From Chromobacterium sp. ATCC 53434 (lineage in GTDB: Bacteria > Pseudomonadota > Gammaproteobacteria > Burkholderiales > Chromobacteriaceae): 64,000 bases of DNA. Under the pieces are notes generated by a model. It searched no databases. It worked only from the letters and a program-made list of their open reading frames with translations, and was not told where the DNA came from. Position numbers and translations under genes: made by a program. The stretch spans positions 1,922,001 through 1,986,000 of the forward strand of contig NZ_CP025429.1 in the NCBI RefSeq assembly GCF_002848345.1, given 5' to 3'. This document shows positions 9,236 to 17,474 of this stretch, piece by piece (the stretch's first letter is position 1; every line of letters begins with the position of its first letter).

Positions 9236-9976
9236 ATGGGCCGTTTGCGCCACCCGCTGCTGCAATTGCTGGCCTGCGTCGGCGCCTGGGTGTTCATCGC
9301 GCCCGGACAGGATCTGGCCGCGTGGGCGGTGCTGCAAGGGGTGCTGGCGGCGCTGCTCGCCACGCTGTCGCGGCTGCCGGGCTGGCAGCGGGCGGCGCAC
9401 GGTCTGTTCGTGCCGGCGGCGGTCTTGCTTGGACAGGCGGGCATTCCGCCGTGGTGTTATCTGCTGGCGCTGCTGGCGACGCTGGCGCTGGGGCGGAACG
9501 CCCTGGTCGAACGGGTGCCGCTGTATCGTTCGGCGCGGAAGGTGGCGGAACGGCTGGGCGCGAGGCTGGGGGACGGCTGGCGCGTGCTGGAGGCCGGCTG
9601 CGGCGATGGCCGCCTGGCGTTGCAGCTGTACCGGCTGCGGCCCGATCTCAGCCTGTCGGCGCTGGAGAACGCGCCGGGCAGCTGGCTGCTGGCGTGGCTG
9701 CGCTGGCTGGGGGCCGGCAGGCCGCCGGGGCTGGCGATAGGCTGTCGCAGCTTTTGGGGAGAGGACTGGGGGGCGTATGATGCGATCTACGTGTTCCTGT
9801 CGCCGGAGCCGATGCCGCGGGTGTGGCGCAAATTCATCGCCGAAGGCGCGCCGGGCAGCTTGCTGATCAGCAACACCTTCGTCGTGCCCGATGTCGAACC
9901 CGATGAACGGTTGCCCTTGGGCGGCCCCTTGCAAAAAGAACTATTGATCTGGCGTTACCCACATGGATCTGAATAA
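9236..9976 (+). CDS. Membrane-anchored class I SAM-dependent methyltransferase-like protein
   Basis: 246 residues. Residues 1-75 hold about three hydrophobic helices, unusual for a soluble methyltransferase. The rest is a Rossmann methyltransferase fold with motif I WRVLEAGCGDGRLALQLYR near residue 120 and a motif II acid in LSALENAPG. Substrate not recognisable. It starts 2 bp after motB, overlaps the following HDOD gene by 14 bp, and so belongs to the motAB transcription unit. A motility link is only suggested by position. Confidence 0.75.
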   Translation: MGRLRHPLLQLLACVGAWVFIAPGQDLAAWAVLQGVLAALLATLSRLPGWQRAAHGLFVPAAVLLGQAGIPPWCYLLALLATLALGRNALVERVPLYRSARKVAERLGARLGDGWRVLEAGCGDGRLALQLYRLRPDLSLSALENAPGSWLLAWLRWLGAGRPPGLAIGCRSFWGEDWGAYDAIYVFLSPEPMPRVWRKFIAEGAPGSLLISNTFVVPDVEPDERLPLGGPLQKELLIWRYPHGSE

Positions 9977-11288
9977 CTGGACCAAGGCCATCGCGGAAAA
10001 GCGCTGGCCGATACTGCCGGACACGCTGGCCGAACTGCGCGACGCCTGCGCCCGGCACAGCGATCTGGTCAATTTCTCGGACCTGTCCAATCTCTGCCTG
10101 TCCGATCCCTTCCTGTTGCTGGACCTGTTGCGGGTCGTCGGTAATTCGCGCGCGCTGCAGCGCAACGAGAGCATTCCGTCGGTCGAGCAGACGCTGATGC
10201 TGATGGGGTTGGAGGCGGTGGTCAGCCGTTTCAACCGGGTCGAGGGCATGGAGCCGACGCCGGGAAAACTGGATCCCGAGGTCTACGAGGCGGTAGCCGA
10301 CTGGATGGGCCGCAGCCGGGTGGCGGCGCTGCTGGTCAAGGAATGGCTGTCCATCATGGGCGATCTGAAGGTCGAGGACTGTTTCGTCGCCGCCCTGCTG
10401 TACAACCTGCCGGGCTGCCTCTACATGATCCAGCGCAACCGCCTGCCGGACAAGCCGCTGCTGCAAGAGATGTCGGAGGCCTTCGACACCGACTACGCCA
10501 AGATACTGGAAGCCTTCGTCAAGCACATGCCGTTGCCGGCCGGCTTCAACGGTCTGATCGGTCCGGGCAAGCCGAACAAGCGGCGCCAGTTGCTGAAGCT
10601 GGCCATCGCCACCGCCAATTCGCTGGAGCACGGCGTCGAGCGCAGCACCTGGCTGGTCGGCGTCGACGCCGCCGCCAAGATGATCAACGGCCATCCGGAA
10701 CAGGCCTATATGGCGGTGGTGCATTCGGTGCTCAGCGTGGCGCGGCGGCCGCACGAGATAGGCTACACCTTTCCGGCGCGCGCCTTGCTGATGTTGCCCA
10801 ACGACGCGCCGAAGGCCGAGATGAAGAAGGCGGCGGCGCTGGCGGACGGCGGCCAGCTGGAGAACGCGATACGCGAATCGATACGCTTCCTGGCCAACGA
10901 TCTGAAGTTCGAGCGGGTGCTGTACTACCACTACGAGCACGAGCAGCACGCGCTGAAGCTGCGCTATCAAGTCGGCGTGGCGACCGACAGCCCGCTGCGC
11001 AAATTGCAGCTGGAACTGGAGCCGGGCAGCTTCTTCGGCGTTTTCGCCAGCAAGCCGCAGAGCTTCCACGCGCCGGCGGCGGTACGCCAGCAGTTGGCCA
11101 GGCGCTACGACGACGTTTTCTTCCAGCATGTCGGCGACGGCGAATTCGCGTTGATGACCCTGTTCGGCGGCCACAAGCTCAGCGGCGTGTTCTACGTCGA
11201 CAATGTCCGCAGCGGCCGGGCGATAGACGACGGCACCTACCACCGCTTCAAGGACCTGGTCACCCGGCTGACGCTGCTGCCGCAATAA
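9963..11288 (+). CDS. HDOD domain-containing protein
   Basis: Cytoplasmic protein of 441 residues. The N-terminal half has the HDOD signature: LSNLCLSDPFLLLDLLRVVGN near residues 38-60, then VEQTLMLMGLEAV. HDOD proteins are HD-like but usually non-catalytic signalling scaffolds. The C-terminal half (about residues 290-440) looks like a sensory, possibly GAF-like, domain, though I cannot name it. The start overlaps the methyltransferase stop by 14 bp, so translation is probably coupled. Confidence 0.78.
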   Translation: MDLNNWTKAIAEKRWPILPDTLAELRDACARHSDLVNFSDLSNLCLSDPFLLLDLLRVVGNSRALQRNESIPSVEQTLMLMGLEAVVSRFNRVEGMEPTPGKLDPEVYEAVADWMGRSRVAALLVKEWLSIMGDLKVEDCFVAALLYNLPGCLYMIQRNRLPDKPLLQEMSEAFDTDYAKILEAFVKHMPLPAGFNGLIGPGKPNKRRQLLKLAIATANSLEHGVERSTWLVGVDAAAKMINGHPEQAYMAVVHSVLSVARRPHEIGYTFPARALLMLPNDAPKAEMKKAAALADGGQLENAIRESIRFLANDLKFERVLYYHYEHEQHALKLRYQVGVATDSPLRKLQLELEPGSFFGVFASKPQSFHAPAAVRQQLARRYDDVFFQHVGDGEFALMTLFGGHKLSGVFYVDNVRSGRAIDDGTYHRFKDLVTRLTLLPQ

Positions 11289-11357
11289 TGCAAGAAGGCG
11301 CGGGGGCGGGTACACTCTAGCCCCTTCGCCTTTGTCCGGCTTTCAGCGGAATCCATC

Positions 11358-12149
11358 ATGCATTACATCGCCAAGACCATCACCTCACCGCACAACGACG
11401 AAGTCAAGGCGCTGGCCCGACTGGTCCAGCACAGCCGCGACCGCCGCAAGGAGGGCGTGATGGTGCTGGAAGGCATCCACCTGGCGGAATCCTGTCTGCA
11501 GGCCGGCGGCGCGTTGCCGCGGCTGTATCTGAACGAGGCGGCGGCCGACAAGCCCGAGGTCAGGGCCTTGCTGGCCCGGTTGCCGGCCGACAGCGTGGTG
11601 GTGACGTTGCCGGAGGCGGTGATGGCCAAGGCGACGGCGCTGGCCAGCGCCGGCGAGTTGCTGGCGTTGTCGCCGCGGCCCAGGCCGCGGGCGCCGGACG
11701 CGTCGGCGGCGCGGGTGCTGCTGGAGGATATCCAGGACCCGGGCAATCTGGGTACGATACTGCGTTGCGCGGCGGCGGCCGGCGTCTGGGACGTCTTCCT
11801 GTCCAAGGGCTGCGTCGACGTGTTCTCGCCCAAGGTGCTGCGCGCCGGCATGGGCGCGCACTTCGCGCTGCGGATACACGAGCACGCCGATCTGGAGGCC
11901 GAGTTGCGCGGCTTCGCCGGCCGCAAGCTGGTCACGCATCTGGAAGGCTCCAGCTCGCTGTACGGCCACGACCTCTGCGGCGCGGTGGCCTTCGTGTTCG
12001 GCAACGAGGGCGCCGGGGTCGGCGACGCGCTGCTGGCGCTGGCCGACGCCCGCATCCGCATCCCGATGCCGGGCCACGCCGAGTCGCTGAATGTGGCGAT
12101 GGCGGCGACGGTGTGCTTGTTCGAGCGGGTGCGGCAGCTGGAGGGCTGA
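11358..12149 (+). CDS. SpoU/TrmH-family RNA 2'-O-methyltransferase
   Basis: 263-residue SPOUT enzyme that methylates a ribose 2'-OH in rRNA or tRNA. The three SpoU motifs are visible: LEDIQDPGNLGTILRCAAAAG (motif 1), VFGNEGAGV (motif 2) and IRIPMPGHAESLNVAMAA (motif 3, knot). An N-terminal substrate-binding domain occupies about residues 1-110. A weak -10-like TACACT lies in the 69-bp gap upstream. The target nucleotide cannot be told from sequence. Its stop abuts the convergent phosphopantetheinyl transferase gene with no spacer. Confidence 0.9.
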   Translation: MHYIAKTITSPHNDEVKALARLVQHSRDRRKEGVMVLEGIHLAESCLQAGGALPRLYLNEAAADKPEVRALLARLPADSVVVTLPEAVMAKATALASAGELLALSPRPRPRAPDASAARVLLEDIQDPGNLGTILRCAAAAGVWDVFLSKGCVDVFSPKVLRAGMGAHFALRIHEHADLEAELRGFAGRKLVTHLEGSSSLYGHDLCGAVAFVFGNEGAGVGDALLALADARIRIPMPGHAESLNVAMAATVCLFERVRQLEG

Positions 12150-12818
12150 TCAGACGGCTTCAGATCGCCAGTGGCGTGGCGAGCTTCCGGCATCGGCCGG
12201 CAGCGCGAGCTCGGCGAACTGGCCGACGGCGCCGCTGAGGGCCAGCACCGCGCCGTCCTTCAGTTGCGCCGTCAGCGCGTCGGCGTTGTCGGGACGGGCG
12301 TCCAGCCAGCGAAGCGCGCGCATCGCGTCGCCGCTCAGTCCCTGGCCGCGCTGTTTCAGCCAGGCTTCGCGCAGGGTCCACATGTGCAGAAACAGGTCGG
12401 GTGCCTGGGCGGCGTTCTGCCGCAGCATTTCTTGCTCGTCCGGAGAAAAAAGCCACTCGGCGATTTGCGCGATGGAGCGCTTCGGGCTGGGCGTTTCCAG
12501 GTCCAGGCCGACCGGCTGGCGCGCCAGCGCGCATGCGACTCTCTCGCCGCTGTGGCTGATCGCGGGGAAGCAGCCGGGATGGTCTGGGAAGTACGGCGCG
12601 CCGGCCTCGCTTGCGTCCAGCGCCAAGCGCTCGGGCGCGATGCCCAGCTTTGCGCCGGCCAGCTTGCGCAGCAGCCAGCGGCTGGCCAGGAATTGCAGCC
12701 GCCGCGAAGGGCGGCGCATGGTCGACAGCCGCAGGCGCTCGGCCTGGCCCAGCCAGGCTTCGGCATCGGCCCAGTCCGGCTGGCCCAGCTCGCTCAACAG
12801 GCAGCTGTCGACCCACAT
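12150..12818 (-). CDS. 4'-phosphopantetheinyl transferase, aryl polyene cluster
   Basis: 222 residues, Sfp-like. It would load the phosphopantetheine arm on the cluster's two acyl carrier proteins. Visible motifs are GLDLETPSPKRSI (Mg-binding Asp-x-Glu) and WTLREAWLKQRG (Trp-x-x-Lys/Arg-Glu). ATG at 12818 begins 2 bp after the upstream stop; a longer in-frame start would run far into that gene. It is the last gene of the long minus-strand APE operon. Confidence 0.85.
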   Translation of the reverse strand: MWVDSCLLSELGQPDWADAEAWLGQAERLRLSTMRRPSRRLQFLASRWLLRKLAGAKLGIAPERLALDASEAGAPYFPDHPGCFPAISHSGERVACALARQPVGLDLETPSPKRSIAQIAEWLFSPDEQEMLRQNAAQAPDLFLHMWTLREAWLKQRGQGLSGDAMRALRWLDARPDNADALTAQLKDGAVLALSGAVGQFAELALPADAGSSPRHWRSEAV

Positions 12819-12820
12819 CC

Positions 12821-13255
12821 TTACTTGCCTATCTTGGCGTATTCGCCCTTGATCGCCGCGCCGGCTATCATCGCGCCGGCATGGCATTCGATGGTCTGGC
12901 TGTCGCGGACTTCATCCTTCTTGTAGTAGCTGACGATATCCACCACGGCATTGGCGTCGTGCCGCTTGGCGGTGTTCTGGAACGAGATCAGCGTCGACAG
13001 AATGACCCAGCGGCAGGCTTGCTCGTCGGACTTGTTGAAGGCATTGGTCTTTTGATTGGACACATCGCTGCCCAGCTTTTGGCGGATGGCCGGCGTGTGC
13101 TGGCCAGCGAGGAAGAAGCGGACGGAACCGTCGAGCTTCTCCTTGGCTTCCGGCATGGCCAGCACGTCGGACAGCGCGACTTTGACCACGGTGTCGCGGG
13201 CCATCGCGTGGCCGGAGGCCAGGCACAGGGCGAGCAGGGGAATGGCGAAACGCAT
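12821..13255 (-). CDS. Small secreted protein of the aryl polyene cluster, unknown function
   Basis: 144 residues with a clear signal peptide (MRFAIPLLALCLASGHAMA, cleavage after AMA). The mature part has two Cys (in EQACRW and TIECHAG) that could form a disulfide. I recognise no catalytic motif. Similar small periplasmic proteins occur at the same place in some APE clusters, sometimes mislabelled as excinuclease. The gene is 56 bp downstream of the ketosynthase gene apeR and 2 bp upstream of the PPTase, so it is part of the operon. Confidence 0.7.
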   Translation of the reverse strand: MRFAIPLLALCLASGHAMARDTVVKVALSDVLAMPEAKEKLDGSVRFFLAGQHTPAIRQKLGSDVSNQKTNAFNKSDEQACRWVILSTLISFQNTAKRHDANAVVDIVSYYKKDEVRDSQTIECHAGAMIAGAAIKGEYAKIGK

Positions 13256-13283
13256 GTTTATGTCTCCTTGATTGATGGTCGAT

Positions 13284-13299
13284 GCCGGCCCGGGCCGGC
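13284..13299. repeat. 16-bp perfect palindrome between apeR and the small secreted protein gene
   Basis: GCCGGCCCGGGCCGGC is a perfect palindrome in the 56-bp gap. On the minus strand the T-run comes before it rather than after, so it does not look like a standard terminator for apeR. It could tune mRNA stability or translation of the small downstream gene. Confidence 0.5.
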
Positions 13300-13311
13300 G
13301 CAGTAAAAAAA

Positions 13312-14544
13312 TCAGTCGCGCCAGCGACGGAAGATCAATGAGGTGTTGATGCCGCCGAAGGCGAAGTTGTTGCTCATCGCCAACTCGGTTTCTAGGCGGC
13401 GGCCGTCTCCCGCGAGGTAGTCTAGCGGCGCGCAGCGCGGGTCGACTTCGGTCAGGTTCAGCGTCGGCGCGAACCAGCCATCGCGCATCATCTCTATCGT
13501 CATCCAGGCTTCCAGCGCGCCGCAGGCGCCCAGGGTGTGGCCCATATAGCTCTTCAGCGAGGAGATGGCGACCTTCTCGCCGAAGACGCTGTGGGTCGCC
13601 TGGGACTCGGCCACGTCGCCCTGATCGGTGGCGGTGCCGTGGGCATTGACGTAGGGGATGTCCGATGGGGCCAGGCCGGCATCGTCCAGCGCCAGCCGTA
13701 TCGCGCCGGCCATCGTCTCTGCCTGCGGATGGGTGACGTGCTGGCCGTCGCTATTGGTGCCGAAGGCGAGAATCTCGGCCAGGATGTTGGCGCCGCGGGC
13801 GCGGGCGTGCTCCAACTCTTCCAGAATCAGCGTGCAGGCGCCTTCGCCCAGCACCAGGCCGTCGCGCTTGGCGTCGAACGGGCGCGGCGTCAGCTCGGGG
13901 GTGTCGTTATGCTCGGTGCTGGTGGCGAACAGGGTGTCGAACACGGCGGCCTGGGTCGGATCCAGTTCTTCCGCGCCGCCGGCTATCATCGCCAGCTGGC
14001 GGCCGCTCTGTATCGCTTCGAACGCGTAGCCTATGCCCTGGCTGCCCGAGGTGCAGGCGCTGGAGGTGGTGATCACCCGGCCGGTCACGCCGAAGAATAC
14101 GCCGATGTTCACCGGCGCGGTGTGCGACATCATGCGGATATAGGTATTGGCGTTGATGCCTTCGGTGCTCTTGCACATCAGCATGCGGCCGAAATCGCCG
14201 ATATTGGCCGGACAGCCGGACGAGGAGCCGTAGGAAATGCCCACCTTGCCGCTTTGCAGCAAGGGATCGTTCAAGAGGCCGGATTGCTCCAGCGCCATCT
14301 CGGTCGCGCGGGTGGCCATCAGCGCGACGCGCCCCATGCTGCGCGTGGTCTTGCGGTTATAGCGCGCGGGCAATTCGAACGGCGCGGCCGGCGCGCCGAC
14401 CTGGGTCCCCAGGCCATCGTATTCGGCCCAGGGTCCCATGGTGCGCACGGCGTTGCGGCCGGATTGCAGCGAAGTCTTCACCGACGCCCAGTCGTGGCCC
14501 AGAGGGCTGATGGCGCCGATGCCGGTAATCACGACGCGCTTCAT
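13312..14544 (-). CDS. apeR: Beta-ketoacyl-ACP synthase, aryl polyene ApeR type
   Basis: Decarboxylative Claisen condensation for polyene assembly; 410 residues, full-length KAS-II-like. Active-site Cys164 sits in TTSSACTSGSQG, and the two catalytic His are in NAHGTATDQGD and MGHTLGACGALEA. It starts MKRVVITGIGAISPLG, overlapping the reductase stop by 4 bp (start 14544). The upstream in-frame stretch belongs to the reductase gene and is not part of this protein. It is the third ketosynthase-like protein of the cluster. Confidence 0.92.
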   Translation of the reverse strand: MKRVVITGIGAISPLGHDWASVKTSLQSGRNAVRTMGPWAEYDGLGTQVGAPAAPFELPARYNRKTTRSMGRVALMATRATEMALEQSGLLNDPLLQSGKVGISYGSSSGCPANIGDFGRMLMCKSTEGINANTYIRMMSHTAPVNIGVFFGVTGRVITTSSACTSGSQGIGYAFEAIQSGRQLAMIAGGAEELDPTQAAVFDTLFATSTEHNDTPELTPRPFDAKRDGLVLGEGACTLILEELEHARARGANILAEILAFGTNSDGQHVTHPQAETMAGAIRLALDDAGLAPSDIPYVNAHGTATDQGDVAESQATHSVFGEKVAISSLKSYMGHTLGACGALEAWMTIEMMRDGWFAPTLNLTEVDPRCAPLDYLAGDGRRLETELAMSNNFAFGGINTSLIFRRWRD

Positions 14545-15272
14545 CCTACCATTCCTCCATTGACCGAGATCACCTGACGCGTGATATAGGCGGCATCCTC
14601 GCCGATCAGAAAACTGACGGCGGCGGCGACTTCTTCCGGCTTGCCGACGCGGCGGGTCGGGATCATCTTCATCGCCTCTTCCAGCACGTGCGGCTCCATC
14701 ATTTCGGTGTCTATCAGGCCGGGGGCCACGCAGTTGACGGTGATGGCCCGGCTGGCCAGTTCCACCGCCAGCGCCTTGGTGGCGCCGATCACGCCGGCCT
14801 TGGCGGCGCTGTAGTTGACCTGGCCGCGATTGCCTACCAGGCCCGACACCGAAGCCAGCGTGACGATGCGGCCCGGCTTGCGACGGCGCACCAGCGGCAT
14901 GGTCAGCGGCTGCAGCACATTGTAGAAGCTGCCCAGATCGGTATTGACCACCAGGTCCCAGTCCTCGGCGGGCATCGCCGGGAAGGCGTTGTCGCGCGCC
15001 AGGCCGGCGTTGCATACCACGCCGTAGTAACAGCCGTGGCTCGCGATGTCGCCGAGCAGGGCGGCGGAGGCGGCCTCGCGGTCGGTGACGTCGAATTGCA
15101 GCACCCGGGCCTGGCGGCCCATGGCGGCGATTTCGGCGGCGACGGCGTCGGCTTCGTCGCGGCGGCTGCGGCAATGCACCACCACGTCGTAGCCGTCGCG
15201 GGCCAGACGCAGGGCGATTGCACGTCCTATGCCCCGGCTGGAGCCGGTTACCAGTACGGTTTGGTTGTTCAT
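14541..15272 (-). CDS. apeQ: 3-oxoacyl-ACP reductase, FabG-like, aryl polyene ApeQ
   Basis: NADPH-dependent SDR ketoreductase, 243 residues. The cofactor loop is TGSSRGIGRAIALRLA near residue 10, and the catalytic Tyr-x-x-x-Lys is in VNYSAAKAG. It would reduce each beta-keto intermediate before dehydration. Start MNNQTVLVTG at 15272 overlaps the dehydratase stop as ATGA; the longer in-frame opening from 15368 is rejected. Confidence 0.92.
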   Translation of the reverse strand: MNNQTVLVTGSSRGIGRAIALRLARDGYDVVVHCRSRRDEADAVAAEIAAMGRQARVLQFDVTDREAASAALLGDIASHGCYYGVVCNAGLARDNAFPAMPAEDWDLVVNTDLGSFYNVLQPLTMPLVRRRKPGRIVTLASVSGLVGNRGQVNYSAAKAGVIGATKALAVELASRAITVNCVAPGLIDTEMMEPHVLEEAMKMIPTRRVGKPEEVAAAVSFLIGEDAAYITRQVISVNGGMVG

Positions 15273-15727
15273 TGCATCGATTCCTTGATGAATTGTTCTG
15301 TGTCGGAAGGTTCGAAAACCTTCAGTTGCGCGCTGGCAAGGCGTTTGCCGGCGCAATCTATGCTGCATTCAAACTGTCCCAGGCCGTTGTCGGCCAGGAA
15401 TTGCAGTTCGACGCGCACTTGCAAGGCGGTATCGAATTCGAAAGCTGGCACGATGGCCTGGTAGCGACGACAGCCCAGCAGGAATCCCACCTTGGGGGCT
15501 TCGCCGCGCGCTCTGGCCTGCAGGCCCGCCCAGGCGGCGATGGCCTGGGCCATGTATTCGACGCCTACCCAGCTGCCTATCTCGCCGTCCCGGCAGAAAA
15601 GCTGGTTCGACTTCGGCGTGACTTCGGCAATCAGGCTGCTGTCGTCGGCGAAGAGCACGCGATCCAGCAGCGACATGTCGCCGGCGTGGGGCACCAGGTG
15701 CTCGATGGCGGGAATCGCGTCGCTCAT
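15269..15727 (-). CDS. apeP: Hotdog-fold 3-hydroxyacyl-ACP dehydratase, aryl polyene ApeP
   Basis: 152-residue single hotdog domain with HLVPHAGDMSLLDRVLFADD near the N-terminus, matching the His-x-x-x-Met-x-x-Leu-Asp pattern of ApeP-type dehydratases. In studied APE systems it acts with ApeI as a heteromeric dehydratase, and an ApeI-like domain is present here fused to ApeH. Start ATG at 15727 overlaps the ketosynthase stop by 4 bp. Confidence 0.86.
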   Translation of the reverse strand: MSDAIPAIEHLVPHAGDMSLLDRVLFADDSSLIAEVTPKSNQLFCRDGEIGSWVGVEYMAQAIAAWAGLQARARGEAPKVGFLLGCRRYQAIVPAFEFDTALQVRVELQFLADNGLGQFECSIDCAGKRLASAQLKVFEPSDTEQFIKESMQ

Positions 15728-16911
15728 CGCGTGGCCTCCAGAATCAGGCAGGCGTTGCTGCCGCCGAAGGCGAAGGAATTGCTCAGCGCGCGCCGCGGCT
15801 GGCGCGACAGGCTTTGGCCGGGGCATACCAGCCGCAACGGCGGGAGCCCTGGGTCGGTTTCGCCGTCCCATTGATGGACCGGCAGCAGGCCTTCGGCGTT
15901 GTCCTGCAGCGTCAGCCAGCAGATGGCTGCCTCCAGCGCGCCGGCCGCGCCCAGGGTGTGGCCGGTCAGCCCCTTGGTGGAGCTGGCGGCCACATCGGCG
16001 CCGAACAGCTGGCTGACGGCCAGGCTTTCCATCGCGTCGTTCTGCCGGGTGGCGGTACCGTGCAGATTGATGTAGTCGATGTCCGAAGGGACGAGCGCCG
16101 CTGTCGCCAGCGCTTCGCGCATCGCCGCCAGCGCGCCGGCGCCAGTCGGATCCGGCGCGGAAATATGGTGGGCGTCGGCGGTCTCTCCCCAGCCGGCCAG
16201 CCTGACCGCGCCGGCTTCCCGGCTGATCAGGAACAAGGCCGCGGCCTCGCCTATATGGATGCCGTCGCGGTTTCGGCTCATTGGATTGCAGCCGTTCCGG
16301 CCGACGGACTCCAGCGCGGCGAAGCCGGCCACGGTGAAGCGGCACAGCGAATCGGCGCCGCCGGCTATCACCGCGTCGCACTGGCCGCTTTTCAGCAGCC
16401 GCGCCGCGCTGGCCAGCGCCTTGGCGCTGGATGAGCAGGCGGTCGAGATCACCAGCGCCGGACCGCCGATGCCCAGAACCTCGCGCAGCAGCATCGCCGG
16501 GGAACCCAGTTCCTGCTGGCCGGGGTGGAAGTCTTCCGGCAGCGTTCCGCTTTCGCGGCGGACGAGGAAGGCGTGCTCGCTTTCCCCGATGCCGGAGGTG
16601 CTGGTGCCGAGGACGATGCCGACGCGGTTCGCGCCGAAGCGGGCGATGGCCGCGTCGACCTGCGGACGGATGTCTTCCAGCGCCGCCAGCAGCAGCGCGT
16701 TGTTGCGGCTGCGCAGCGGCAGCGGCAGATGGCTGGTCGAGGGCAGCGGGCCGTCGAACGGCGCCGATGGCCAGTCGCGGCCGTCAGGCAGCGCGAGGCG
16801 GGAGCGGGCGGCGCCGCTTGGCGGGTTGAACAGCGCCTCGCGCAGCGCCCGGTGGCCGCGGCCGGCGCTGCACAGCACGCCAAGATGGTTCAGATAGACG
16901 TCGGTCGTCAT
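15724..16911 (-). CDS. apeO: Beta-ketoacyl-ACP synthase, aryl polyene ApeO
   Basis: 395-residue thiolase-fold condensing enzyme. Catalytic Cys159 lies in VISTACSSSAKALASA, with His in INLHGTATRQND and LTGHTLGAAGALEAA. In characterised APE systems ApeO pairs with the chain-length factor ApeC, which is encoded at the far end of this operon. It starts 7 bp after the lipoprotein stop and overlaps the dehydratase by 4 bp. Confidence 0.92.
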   Translation of the reverse strand: MTTDVYLNHLGVLCSAGRGHRALREALFNPPSGAARSRLALPDGRDWPSAPFDGPLPSTSHLPLPLRSRNNALLLAALEDIRPQVDAAIARFGANRVGIVLGTSTSGIGESEHAFLVRRESGTLPEDFHPGQQELGSPAMLLREVLGIGGPALVISTACSSSAKALASAARLLKSGQCDAVIAGGADSLCRFTVAGFAALESVGRNGCNPMSRNRDGIHIGEAAALFLISREAGAVRLAGWGETADAHHISAPDPTGAGALAAMREALATAALVPSDIDYINLHGTATRQNDAMESLAVSQLFGADVAASSTKGLTGHTLGAAGALEAAICWLTLQDNAEGLLPVHQWDGETDPGLPPLRLVCPGQSLSRQPRRALSNSFAFGGSNACLILEATR

Positions 16912-16918
16912 GGTGTTT

Positions 16919-17473
16919 TCACTGCAATGGCGCTGAGTCTATGCTCAGGCGGTAGCCTTCGCGCCGGTTGGTCAATTCGCTATGCCCCAGCCAGGCCGGC
17001 GAGGCCTGGTTTTCGATGCGCAGGGCCTCTTCGCCGTCCTGTCGCAGCACGCGCGCGCCGCTTTCCTCGTCCAGCGTCCAGCCGGCGGGCAGCGCGGCGC
17101 GCAGGGCCGGCAGCGGCCAGTAGGCCAGCTGGATGTCTCGCACGATGCGGGCCTCGTCGACGCTGGCCGGCAACAGCGGGCTGCGTTGGCTTTGCAGCGT
17201 CTTGCCGTCCCAGCTCAGCGTCAGTATCCGTTGTCCCAGCGCCAGACCGGCCAGTCTCAGTTGCGCGGCGTCTATCTCCAGCTGCACGTCCAGCGACGGC
17301 GACGCCTGGCCGTCGCGCGGGTTCAGCGGTCCGGCGCGCAGCCGCTGGACCAGACTCAGCTCGGCGCCGAAGCTGGACGGCGAGAGCGCGAGCGCCGGCA
17401 GGGCCGGGCGCGGCGGCGCGCCCTGGCAGGCGGCCAGCAGCAGAACGAGGGCGAGCAGGAGCAGGCGGCGCAT
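16919..17473 (-). CDS. apeN: Outer-membrane lipoprotein, DUF3261/ApeN type
   Basis: 184 residues opening MRRLLLLALVLLLAACQG, a lipoprotein signal with lipobox LAAC; Cys17 would be acylated. The body is a LolB-like beta-rich region without catalytic motifs, matching the DUF3261 protein of APE clusters, thought to help place the lipid-linked pigment in the outer membrane. ATG at 17473 lies 1 bp after the methyltransferase stop; a longer start would overlap that gene. Confidence 0.8.
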   Translation of the reverse strand: MRRLLLLALVLLLAACQGAPPRPALPALALSPSSFGAELSLVQRLRAGPLNPRDGQASPSLDVQLEIDAAQLRLAGLALGQRILTLSWDGKTLQSQRSPLLPASVDEARIVRDIQLAYWPLPALRAALPAGWTLDEESGARVLRQDGEEALRIENQASPAWLGHSELTNRREGYRLSIDSAPLQ

Positions 17474-17474
17474 A

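Noticed and set aside
13284..13299. Palindrome as a terminator of apeR
   Set aside because: On the coding strand the T-run precedes the stem, so it cannot act as a standard intrinsic terminator.
13312..15174. A 620-residue version of the apeR ketosynthase
   Set aside because: The first 210 residues are an alternative frame of the reductase gene; the ketosynthase family starts at MKRVVITG (14544).
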